Of a DNA stretch of 58,608 nucleotides, positions 47,877 through 56,000 are shown piece after piece. Made by a program: the position numbers and the translations under genes. The notes under the pieces were generated by a model, which searched no databases, was not told the DNA's origin, and was given only the letters and a program-made list of their open reading frames with translations. Origin of the DNA: an uncultured Ignavibacteriales bacterium (GTDB lineage: Bacteria > Bacteroidota > Ignavibacteria > Ignavibacteriales > Ignavibacteriaceae); NCBI GenBank assembly GCA_903929035.1, contig CAIYTF010000160.1:10001-68608 (forward strand). Direction: 5' to 3'. Within the stretch, counting starts at the first letter, position 1, and the number at the start of each line of letters is the position of its first letter.

Positions 47877-49072
47877 ATATCACACTTTATTTCAAAAAAT
47901 ATTCCTATCTTTTCACCTTAATCAATTATATTTTTCCAAATTTTCGCGAGGCTGTTTTATATGAGAAATTTTTAGTTTTGTTGGTTTTAGGTCTTTTAAC
48001 CTCCGCTTTTCCGCAATGGGTGCCGACCAACGGGCCATACGGAGAAAACATCACCTGTTTTGCGGTAAGCGGTTCGAATTTATTCGCGGGTACTTCTGGC
48101 GGCGTATTTTTATCGACTAATAACGGGATAGAGTGGGCTTGCATTAATAATGATTTGACAAATATTTCTGTTTATGCTCTTGCGGTGAGCGGCTCTAATT
48201 TATTCGCTGGGACTAATGGAGGAGTATATCTGTCAACAAATAGCGGGACAAACTGGACTGCCGTTAATACAGGTCTGGCAAATAGCGTTTATGCACTTGT
48301 CATTAGTGGAACAAACTTGTTTGCGACAACTTTTGGCGGTGTCTATCTGTCGACAAATAACGGAACAAGTTGGACGGTGCTTAACGGTTTGACAGCCACT
48401 AATGTTTATGCGCTTGCCACGGTTGGGTCGAATTTATTCGCTGGGACTGTTGGTGTTGGAATATGGAAATATCCACTGCCCAATGAACTTCTTCCCGTTG
48501 AATTAACGTCTTTCACCGCTTACTCAAAGGGTTCTACCGTAACAATAAAATGGGAAACAGCGACCGAAGTAAATAGTGCATTATTTGAACTTGAAAAGTC
48601 GCAGCCAATAAGCGGTACTCAGCTAAATAATGAAAGTTGGCAGAAAATAGCTTCGATAAAAGCCGCGGGGAACAGCAATTCACCGAAAAATTATTCTTTC
48701 GTTGATGAAACCACCATTGCTGGGAAATATTGCTATCGGCTGAAAATGATTGACAATGACGGTTCATTCAAATACAGCAGTGTCGCGGAAACCAATGTAT
48801 CCGCTCCTGATAATTTTATGTTGGGACAAAACTATCCCAATCCTTTCAACCCTTCAACGGTAATCAACTATAAAATTCCAGCAAGCAGTCCGGTAACGCT
48901 AAAAGTGTTCAACACCCTTGGAAAGGAAATTGCAACGCTTGTCAATACAGATAAACCCGCCGGCAGTTACAACGTAACATTTGACGGCAGCGGGCTAAGC
49001 AGCGGAATTTACTATTACCAATTGAAAGCAGGAAGTTTTATGGAAACGAAAAAGTTTGAATTGCTGAAATAA
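47870..49072 (+). CDS. Secreted BNR/propeller-like protein with T9SS sorting domain
   Basis: Up to 400 residues from GTG 47870. About four repeats of 38-42 residues (roughly 60-205) share SGSNLFAGTNGGVYLSTN and GTSWT, a beta-propeller/Ycf48-like or sialidase-like pattern. A linker beginning LPVELTSFTAYSKGSTVTIK follows, then a C-terminal T9SS domain (GQNYPNPFNPSTVINYK to KKFELLK). The signal peptide is EKFLVLLVLGLLTSAFPQ, but the only in-frame standard start lies 30 codons before it. A nearby ATG (47960) would give MRKFLVLLVLGLL if one A were added, so the 5-prime end may carry a 1-base deletion or sequencing error. Its last 45 coding bases are duplicated at 51128-51172. Confidence 0.75.
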   Translation: MINITLYFKKYSYLFTLINYIFPNFREAVLYEKFLVLLVLGLLTSAFPQWVPTNGPYGENITCFAVSGSNLFAGTSGGVFLSTNNGIEWACINNDLTNISVYALAVSGSNLFAGTNGGVYLSTNSGTNWTAVNTGLANSVYALVISGTNLFATTFGGVYLSTNNGTSWTVLNGLTATNVYALATVGSNLFAGTVGVGIWKYPLPNELLPVELTSFTAYSKGSTVTIKWETATEVNSALFELEKSQPISGTQLNNESWQKIASIKAAGNSNSPKNYSFVDETTIAGKYCYRLKMIDNDGSFKYSSVAETNVSAPDNFMLGQNYPNPFNPSTVINYKIPASSPVTLKVFNTLGKEIATLVNTDKPAGSYNVTFDGSGLSSGIYYYQLKAGSFMETKKFELLK

Positions 49073-49078
49073 GGTTGT
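49028..49078 (+). repeat. 51-bp direct repeat, left copy
   Basis: Covers the last 15 codons and stop of the T9SS gene. It matches 51128-51178 at 50 of 51 positions (G49043 against C51143), exactly 2100 bases away. Both copies are followed by TTGTCTGAATCA-type repeat sequence. Confidence 0.9.
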
Positions 49079-49192
49079 CTGAATCAACCGCGGCTGAGCC
49101 TTGTCCATATTTTATCGGCGGGAGCCGAAAAGTCGCCGGTATTTTGCGCATTCAACGAAATTGGGCACAAATTATCGGCAGTAAAATTATTA

Positions 49193-49223
49193 TTGTGCCA
49201 CGTTATAGTATTTTGTAAATTTG
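49193..49223 (+). promoter_or_regulatory. Bacteroidota-type promoter ahead of the AbiEi-like gene
   Basis: TTG (49193-49195) and TAAATTTG (49216-49223) are spaced as in the -33 TTTG / -7 TAnnTTTG consensus of Bacteroidota. The 16-base stretch TTTTGTAAATTTGTAT is repeated exactly before the DUF1016 gene (51282-51297). Core genes in this window instead show TTGACA/TATAAT-like boxes. Confidence 0.45.
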
Positions 49224-49287
49224 TATAAAAACGGATAAGATCATCGCGACCGATAAACTGCATATTGACAAGCTAAGAGCCGGCTTT

Positions 49288-49983
49288 TTGCCTGATAAAA
49301 GTTTGTTAACAACTGACATCGCTGCTTTTTACAAAGAGCTGGAACCTGATGTAAAACAAACCACTATTAATTGGCGGGTGCATACTTTGGTTCAAATGGG
49401 AGTTTTCAATAGAATAGGCAGAGGAAAGTTAATAATTGGAGAGGGGGAAAACTATACCCCTGTCATTTCCGCTAAGTTAAAGGCTATTCACTCCAAAATC
49501 AGAAAAGAATTTCCCTATCTGAAAATTTGTATCTGGGAAACTTCTGCTCTGAACGAGTTTATGCAGCACCAACCCGGACGATTTTATTTACTCGCTGAAG
49601 TTGAAAAGGAAGCGGCACAATCAGTATTCTTTTTTCTACAGGAATTGAGATATACGGTGTTCATCGAGCCCGGGAAAGACTTTCTTGAAAAATATTCGCC
49701 AATCAGCAAAGAATCCGTGATTGTTAAACCTTTAGTTACAGAAGCTCCAATTCAAAATATAAAAGGTGTAAATACCGCTTCATTGGAAAAAATGTTAGTG
49801 GATATATTTTGCGATGATGTTATTTTCTTGGCGCAGCAAGGTTCGGAAATGCGGACTATTTTTAGAGAGGCACTCGCGAAATATTCAGTGAATCGGGACA
49901 GAATGCTTCGTTATGCAGGCAGACGCGGCAAAAAAGACGGATTTCGTCAATATATAAATTCAATAACCAATTTTCGGCAGTAA
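49288..49983 (+). CDS. AbiEi-like antitoxin / transcriptional regulator (DUF6577-like)
   Basis: 231 residues from TTG 49288, but the frame is open and protein-like back to 49219, adding IKTDKIIATDKLHIDKLRAGF. No ATG, GTG or TTG occurs in that extra part, so a rare start (ATT 49219 or ATA 49225) or a lost ATG is likely. N-terminal winged-helix-like region: LTTDIAAFYKELEPDVKQTT, NWRVHTLVQMGVFNRIGRGK. The following part matches AbiEi-type antitoxins that precede nucleotidyltransferase toxins. By family knowledge it should repress the operon and neutralise the toxin of the next gene, 27 bases downstream. Assignment rests on pattern and on the adjacent AbiEii gene. Confidence 0.7.
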   Translation: MPDKSLLTTDIAAFYKELEPDVKQTTINWRVHTLVQMGVFNRIGRGKLIIGEGENYTPVISAKLKAIHSKIRKEFPYLKICIWETSALNEFMQHQPGRFYLLAEVEKEAAQSVFFFLQELRYTVFIEPGKDFLEKYSPISKESVIVKPLVTEAPIQNIKGVNTASLEKMLVDIFCDDVIFLAQQGSEMRTIFREALAKYSVNRDRMLRYAGRRGKKDGFRQYINSITNFRQ

Positions 49984-50010
49984 TTGCCGTTTACTGCCAA
50001 TTTATAGTAA

Positions 50011-51108
50011 ATGATAAATCAAAAGGAATTATCTCCTGAATGGATTATTAAAGTTTCAAAGGATAACCGCTATGCCGATAAAATATTGGTAGAAAAAGTT
50101 ATTCGCGCATTGCTGTTGTTGGAAGGGCTTGTAAAGGGAAAACTGCATTTCGTGTTCAAGGGCGGAACCGCGTTAATGCTCCATTTAAATTCCACCAAAA
50201 GGCTATCCATAGATATTGACATTATCTTGCAGCAAACTCCCGAGAATTTGGAGGAAATACTTGATAATGCCGCAAAAGCGCAAGGCTTTTTGAGAAAAGA
50301 AATGCATCGCAGAAATGTGCAATCAAAAATAAAAAAAGAGCACTATAAATTTTTCTACACTCCGCTTCACAAATCGAATAAAGAAGAAGAATATGTTCTT
50401 CTCGATATTTTATTTGAAAAGGTAAACTATGAAAAGATAATCCAACTACCTGTTCAATCTGTATTTGTCCCGATACAAGATAAACCTATTTTGGTTGAAG
50501 TCCCTTGCTTCGAAGACCTATTGGCGGATAAACTAACAGCATTCGCTCCTAATACAACCGGCATTCCATATTTCAAAAATGAAGATAGTATGAGTATGGA
50601 AATCATTAAACAACTATACGATATTGGAAATTTGTTTGAGCATATCGATGATATATCCATCATAAAATCGACATTTTATCGTTTCGCGGAAACGGAATTA
50701 TCCTACCGAAATATTAGCGAAATAAACGGTCAAGATGTTTTGGAAGATATTTTCCAAACATCACTCTGCATCGTCACAAGAGGAGCTGACGGCAAAGGTG
50801 ATTTCATACAATTACAATCGGGGATACAACGAGTGAGCGGATATATTTTCTCTGAAAGATATAATATAGAAAAAGCAATTGCCCACGCCTCAAAAGCAGC
50901 CTATCTTTCTACTTTAATAAAGTACAATGCAAAGGAGATAGAAAAATTCAATCACCCGAAACAAATACAAAATCACCAAATCGGCAAACCAATGAACAAT
51001 AGACTAAATAAGCTCAAGAAATCAAATCCTGAAGCATTCTTCTATTGGTACAAAATATTCGAACTGATATGCCTGCATACGGGTGAAATTGATAGATATT
51101 GGGATTGA
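50011..51108 (+). CDS. AbiEii-type nucleotidyltransferase toxin
   Basis: 365 residues. The nucleotidyltransferase core is clear: VFKGGTALMLHLN (Lys50-Gly51-Gly52) and RLSIDIDII with Asp68 and Asp70, followed by the family block LVEVPCFEDLLADKLTAFAP. AbiEii/MenT toxins of type IV toxin-antitoxin systems transfer nucleotides to tRNA or other targets and stop growth during phage infection. The catalytic residues are intact, so the toxin should be active. It is encoded directly after its presumed AbiEi partner. The pair is bracketed by 51-bp direct repeats, indicating acquisition as a cassette. Confidence 0.88.
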   Translation: MINQKELSPEWIIKVSKDNRYADKILVEKVIRALLLLEGLVKGKLHFVFKGGTALMLHLNSTKRLSIDIDIILQQTPENLEEILDNAAKAQGFLRKEMHRRNVQSKIKKEHYKFFYTPLHKSNKEEEYVLLDILFEKVNYEKIIQLPVQSVFVPIQDKPILVEVPCFEDLLADKLTAFAPNTTGIPYFKNEDSMSMEIIKQLYDIGNLFEHIDDISIIKSTFYRFAETELSYRNISEINGQDVLEDIFQTSLCIVTRGADGKGDFIQLQSGIQRVSGYIFSERYNIEKAIAHASKAAYLSTLIKYNAKEIEKFNHPKQIQNHQIGKPMNNRLNKLKKSNPEAFFYWYKIFELICLHTGEIDRYWD

Positions 51109-51127
51109 ACTACATTACCGGCTGTAG

Positions 51128-51178
51128 GCAGGAAGTTTTATGCAAACGAAAAAGTTTGAATTGCTGAAATAAGGTTGT
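51128..51178 (+). repeat. 51-bp direct repeat, right copy
   Basis: Duplicates the 3-prime end of the T9SS gene (49028-49078) 20 bases after the toxin stop codon. The in-frame TAA of the duplicated gene end is preserved although no gene precedes it. Confidence 0.9.
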
Positions 51179-51183
51179 AGAAT

Positions 51184-51268
51184 ATTGTCTGAATCACGGA
51201 TTTAGCTTCCGGAAATTAACAATTGATAATTAACCATTAACAATTATTAAACCCGTGATTCAGACAAT
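51184..51268. repeat. 85-bp palindromic element with perfect 16-bp inverted ends
   Basis: ATTGTCTGAATCACGG (51184-51199) and its exact reverse complement (51253-51268) bound a short AT-rich core, TTAGCTTCCGGAAATTAACA and so on. It is the complete form of the repeat at 47778-47876; a fragment lies at 49074-49087 (GTTGTCTGAATCA). MITE- or REP-like; non-coding. Confidence 0.8.
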
Positions 51269-51286
51269 TTTCCCCCAATAATTTTG

Positions 51287-51294
51287 TAAATTTG
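51287..51294 (+). promoter_or_regulatory. TAAATTTG box directly before the DUF1016 gene
   Basis: Matches the Bacteroidota -7 element and sits 3 bases before ATG 51298, so a transcript would start at or near the ATG (leaderless). Identical 16-base context to that before the AbiEi-like gene. Confidence 0.35.
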
Positions 51295-51297
51295 TAT

Positions 51298-51876
51298 ATG
51301 GATTTAGAAAAGAATTTTATCGTTGAAATCAAATCGATTTTATTTCACGCCAGACAAAAAGCCTATACGGCAATTAACTCCGCTATGGTTGAAGCTTATT
51401 GGCTTATGGGAAAACGTATCGTTGAGGAAGAACAGCACGGAAAAGAACGCGCCGCTTACGGCAAAGGATTGCTTAAAGCTTTGGCAACCGAATTAAGCGC
51501 CGAGTTTGGCAAAGGATTCGATGAAAGGGAGTTGAGGAGGATTCGACAGTTTTATCAAATTTTTCCGATTCGGGGCACACTGCGTCCCGAATTGAGTTGG
51601 TGCCATTATCGTTTACTTATAAGAATAACCTCAGACTCTGCCCGCGACTATTATTTAACTGAAGCCGCCAATAATCAATGGAGTTACAGAACTTTGGAAC
51701 GTAATTCGAATAGCTTATATTACCAAAGACTCTTAAGCTCTCAGGTTAAACAACCTGTAATTGACAAAATGATGCCGAAAACAGAAATGTTTCAACAAGA
51801 CACTCTCGAGTTTATTAAGAATCCGTATGTATTAGAATTTCTGCAACTCCCGTGTAATGCATCCTACAAAGCCTAA
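51298..51876 (+). pseudogene. Truncated DUF1016 (YhcG-type) nuclease gene
   Basis: 192 residues from ATG 51298. The N-terminal DUF1016_N domain is present: AYTAINSAMVEAYWLMGKRI, AYGKGLLKALATELSAEFGK and LSWCHYRLLIRI. It reaches FIKNPYVLEFLQLP, the linker that in full-length proteins (about 340-380 residues) leads into the C-terminal PD-(D/E)XK nuclease domain. Here it stops after CNASYKA, so the catalytic half is missing. Full-length relatives act in DNA repair or defence. The remaining half might still bind a partner, but the gene is most likely decayed. It runs into an unrelated AlkD remnant. Confidence 0.8.
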
Positions 51877-51901
51877 TTTATTAACTTCAGCCAGTAGCAA
51901 G

Positions 51902-52054
51902 ATGGAACCATTAACAACGGTTGAATCCGTTATAAAAGTTTTAGAATCCCTCTATAGCGAGGAAAACATTCTGGGAATGAAACGCTTTGGCATTTCAGCC
52001 GAAAAAGCATTTGGCGTTGGAATGCAGCCATTGAATGAAAAGCAATTTAAATAA
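51902..52054 (+). pseudogene. N-terminal remnant of an AlkD-like DNA alkylation repair gene
   Basis: Only 50 residues. TVESVIKVLESLYSEENILG and GMKRFGISAEKAFGVGMQPL match the opening helices of AlkD-type DNA glycosylases (HEAT-repeat fold, normally about 220-240 residues). It ends at NEKQFK and TAA. The rest of the enzyme is absent. The frame is open 15 codons further upstream, but that part overlaps the end of the DUF1016 gene and is not AlkD-like. A junction of two gene fragments is therefore visible here. Confidence 0.65.
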
Positions 52055-52166
52055 AATTGCACGGGAGAATGAATATAGTCAAAAAAAGGTTATTGTATTT
52101 TAGCAGGCGTGCTTTAACTTTGTAAATTGAATTTATTATTAAATATTTTGAGAATAGAGATATAAG

Positions 52167-52538
52167 TTGCCTAATATACTAATAGCTGAAGACAGCGAGA
52201 TAAATCAAAAACTTATCGCGCATCTATTCCATCGTATGGGCTATCAATTTACTATTGTCGATGACGGTGCTAAAGCTGTTGCAGCAGCCCGCGAGGCAAA
52301 GTACGATTTTATTTTTATGGATATTTTAATGCCGGTCAAAACAGGTTTGCAGGCTGCCAAAGAAATTGTTGCCCAATATCCATCCGGTACTTGTCCCATT
52401 ATTGTTGCATTGACTGCTAATTCTGAAGAGGCAGACAGGCAAGACTGTATAGAGGCAGGAATGCAGGAATTTTTGACCAAGCCAATTCAAATGAGCGATG
52501 TCAAATGCCTAATTGATAAATATTCTAAAAGCAATTAA
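52167..52538 (+). CDS. Single-domain response regulator (receiver only)
   Basis: 123 residues, TTG start with a weak upstream purine stretch. LIAEDSEINQKLIAHLF opens; Glu8-Asp9 acidic pair, phosphoacceptor Asp52 in IFMDILMP, Thr83 in ALTANS, Lys105 in TKPIQM. The sequence is most like the receiver of hybrid histidine kinases (EDSEINQKL). No output domain. It precedes the CheB-CheR-PAS gene by 488 repeat-rich bases, and the two could act together, although they are probably separate transcripts. Confidence 0.88.
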   Translation: MPNILIAEDSEINQKLIAHLFHRMGYQFTIVDDGAKAVAAAREAKYDFIFMDILMPVKTGLQAAKEIVAQYPSGTCPIIVALTANSEEADRQDCIEAGMQEFLTKPIQMSDVKCLIDKYSKSN

Positions 52539-52565
52539 AATAAACTTAATTCATTGGAGAGGCAA

Positions 52566-52639
52566 TTAAGTCCTTGTAAAAAAAATAACCTTCCTTCGCG
52601 TGAGAAAGTGGTAATGTTATTTCTTAACAAGCCATTAAG
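52566..52639. repeat. Dispersed palindromic repeat, family A (copy 2)
   Basis: TTAAGTCCTTGTAAAAAAAATAAC at the left and GTTATTTCTTAACAAGCCATTAAG at the right are imperfect inverted ends; the middle holds TTCGCGTGAGAAA, as in the copy at 46741-46830. Confidence 0.7.
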
Positions 52640-52691
52640 GAAACTATCTTTCTAAATGTGACATAACAAATGAAATTGGTAAAATATTAAC

Positions 52692-52878
52692 CTCACCCCT
52701 TAATCCCATCTCCTTAAAGGAGATGGGAGATGATATCGATAAACGCGTAACTGTTTAGGTACTCTAACAATTCTCCGTTAGGAGATTGAGGTTTGTAGAA
52801 AATAAATAAAACACCCATACCGTTTTTCCGTTAGTATATTATGCAATTCCCTCTCCTTCGGGAGAGGGCAGGGTGAGG
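52692..52878. repeat. 187-bp REP-like inverted element with two hairpins
   Basis: Outer ends CCTCACCC (52692-52699) and GGGTGAGG (52871-52878) are exact inverted repeats. Just inside lie a CCCATCTCCTT/AAGGAGATGGG hairpin (52706-52728) and a CCCTCTCC-TTCG-GGAGAGGG hairpin (52849-52868) with a TTCG tetraloop. Similar CTCACCC plus CCCTCTCC units are known as interspersed repeats in many bacterial genomes. The second hairpin might also slow transcription. Confidence 0.75.
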
Positions 52879-53026
52879 GCTTTCCTTTTTGAAGCTTATA
52901 ATACTTGCACAAGTTACGCGGATTTTGTATTTTACCCATATTGATCTGAGCTATTCCTAAAATCCGTTAATCAGGCAGTTATTTGCACAAAATTTTTTGT
53001 AAACTAAATTTTTAATTGGAGCTTTT

Positions 53027-56000
53027 ATGGCATCTAAGAAAAACAAAAACAAGGATAATAATTCCGGCGATACGCCGGAGCCGGCAAACACCGGGGAGCA
53101 GGTTTTTGCTGGGGATTCTTTTGTTTTGACTAAGGAAAACGGGAATGTATCGGCAGGTTTTCCTATCGTGGGTATCGGTGCTTCCGCGGGCGGGCTGGAG
53201 GCCCTGGAGCTGTTTTTTAAAAATATGCCTAATAATAACGGTATGGCTTTTGTCGTTATTCAGCATCTTGACCCCAATCACATCGGAATTATGCCCGAGC
53301 TGCTACAGCGGCTTACCGCTATGACGGTATTCCAGGCAAGCGATGATCTTATAGTAAAGCCGAACTGTGTTTATGTTATTCCTCCCAACAAGAGTCTTTT
53401 CCTGCTGAATGGCACGCTGAAACTGCTCGATCCCGTTGAAACAAGAGGGCTGCGCTTACCAATTGATATTTTCTTTCGCTCATTGGCAGATGATAAGCAG
53501 GATAAAAGCATCGGCATTATCCTATCGGGTATGGGATCGGACGGCAGTCTGGGTATAAAAGCCATTAAAGAAAAAGACGGCACCGTGTTGGTGCAGTCCC
53601 CTGAAACATCAAAGTTCGATGGTATGCCGCGCAGTGCCATTGAATCCGTCATTGCCGATATCGTGGCACCTGCCGAAGAATTGCCCGCCAAACTTATCGA
53701 GTACCTCAAGTTTATTCCTAGAGTTGCAACAAACGCGGAAATCGACTCCAAAGCCAAAAGCAATCTCGAAAAAATCATCCTCCTGCTCCGCGAACAAACC
53801 GGTCACGATTTTTCATTATACAAAAAAAACACGTTGTTTCGCCGCATCGATAGGCGCAGGGGCATTCACCAGATTGATAAAATACAAACTTATGTCCGCT
53901 TTTTGCAGGATAATCCCAAAGAAATCGAGATACTTTTCAAAGAGCTGCTCATTGGTGTCACGAGCTTTTTCCGCGATACCGCCGTGTGGGAAACACTAAA
54001 AGAAAATGTACTTCCTGACCTGATTAGCGAGCTGCCCAACGGGTACGTGATGCGTGCCTGGGTACCCGCCTGCTCAACCGGCGAGGAGGCTTATTCATTG
54101 GCTATTATTTTTAAAGAAGCTATGGATAAAATTAAAAAAAACAAAAATATTACTTTGCAGGTATTTGCCACTGACCTTGATTCTGACGCCATAGAGATAG
54201 CGCGCAAAGGAATTTTCCCCGCGAATATCGAGGCAGATGTATCCGTGGAGAGGTTAAACCGGTTTTTTACGCCTGTACCCGGGGGCTTCCGCGTGAATAC
54301 GGGAATACGCGAAATGGTGGTTCTTGCTCCTCAAAATGTAATTAAGGACCCTCCATTCACCAAGCTTGATTTTCTATCGTGCCGTAATATGCTGATATAT
54401 ATGGAACCGGAACTGCAAAAAAAACTCGTGGCTCTTTTTCATTACTGCCTTAACCCGGGCGGGATTATGGTATTTGGAACCGCGGAAACCATCGGGTACA
54501 ATAACGAAAAGTTCCAAGAACTTGACGGCAAATTGAAATTTTTTTATCGTTCATCCAAAGGACAGGAAACATCGGAACTGCTTAATTTCCCGAGTTCCTT
54601 TCACCACCCAAAAGTGGCTGAAACCGAAAAACTGATTCAGCAGCAATCCGTTGAAAGTATCCAGAATATCGCGGATCAGATTATGCTTCAGCGGTTTGCA
54701 CCCGCCAGCGTGCTTGTAAACGATAAAGGAGACATAATATATATTACAGGACGCACGGGAAAATACCTTGAGCTTTCCGCGGGGAAAGCAAACTGGAACA
54801 TCTACTCTATGGCTCGTGAAGGTCTGCGCCACGAACTGCCGGGCGCGTTCCGCAAAGCGATGCAACACTTTGATCCCGTGCATATTAGCAGAATTAGAGT
54901 GGGAGCCAACGGCAATTCGCAGATAGTGAATATCACGGTTCAGCGGTTCGAAGCTCCCGATTCAATAAGGGGTATGATTATGGTGGTATTCTCGGATGTG
55001 GCTGCAGTCATTGAACCGGAAATACAGTCCTCTAAACATAAACCCCGAAGTTCATCCGGACGTCAGAAAGAACTGGAGATGTTACTCCAGCGGGGCAATG
55101 AAGATCTGCAGAGTGTCCGCGAGGAAATGCGGAGTACCCAGGAAGAAATGCAAACCTCGCAGGAAGAACTTAAGTCCACCAACGAGGAGCTGCAATCAAC
55201 CAACGAGGAGCTGCAATCAACCAACGAAGAACTCAATACCTCCAAAGAAGAGATGTTGAGCCTGAATGAAGAACTGCAGACTGTCAATTTGGAACTGCAG
55301 AGTAAGGTTAACGATTTCGGGCGGGCAAACGATGATATGAAAAACCTGCTTAACAGCACCGAGATTGCCACGCTTTTCCTTGACAAGGATTTGAACATCC
55401 GCAGGTTCACCGATCAGGTAACCAAAATATTCAAACTGCGCTCCACGGATATCGGCAGACCATTTACTGACTTGGTCACTAATTTGCAATACCCCGAGAT
55501 GGGGCACGATGCTATTCAGGTATTAACAACCTTGGTATTCAAGGAAACCAGGGTTGCCGCGGACAATGGAGCGTGGTTTAATATCCGGATTTTACCATAC
55601 AGGACACTCGATGACCGCATTGAAGGGCTTGTAATAACATTTACAGATATAACCAAAGCCAAGAAAGTGGAAGAAGCCCTGTTAGTTTCTGAAGCCTTTT
55701 ATCGTCAACACTTTGAATCCGCGAAAGACGGGATACTATTCCTCGACGCGGAAACAGGAAAGATAAAGGGAGTGAACTCGTTTTTGACACAGATGCTGGG
55801 CTGCACAAGCGAAGAATTCATAGAAAAAGCAATCTGGGAAATTGGGCTGTTCAAGGGTATAGCCGAGAATAAAGAAAAAATTTATGAAGTTCAGCAGAAA
55901 GAATTTGTCCGCTATAATGATTTGTCCATTGAAACCACCGATGGGCGAAAAATAAATGCCGAGGTCACCGGCAGTATGTATTTGATAGATTCCAAGAAAG

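Larger units (their letters stand above)
52539..53026. other. Repeat-filled intergenic region
   Basis: 488 bases with no coding frame. It contains repeat family A (52566-52639) and a large inverted element with two hairpins (52692-52878). The ATG at 53027 is preceded by TTGGAGC. Nothing else was recognised. Confidence 0.7.
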
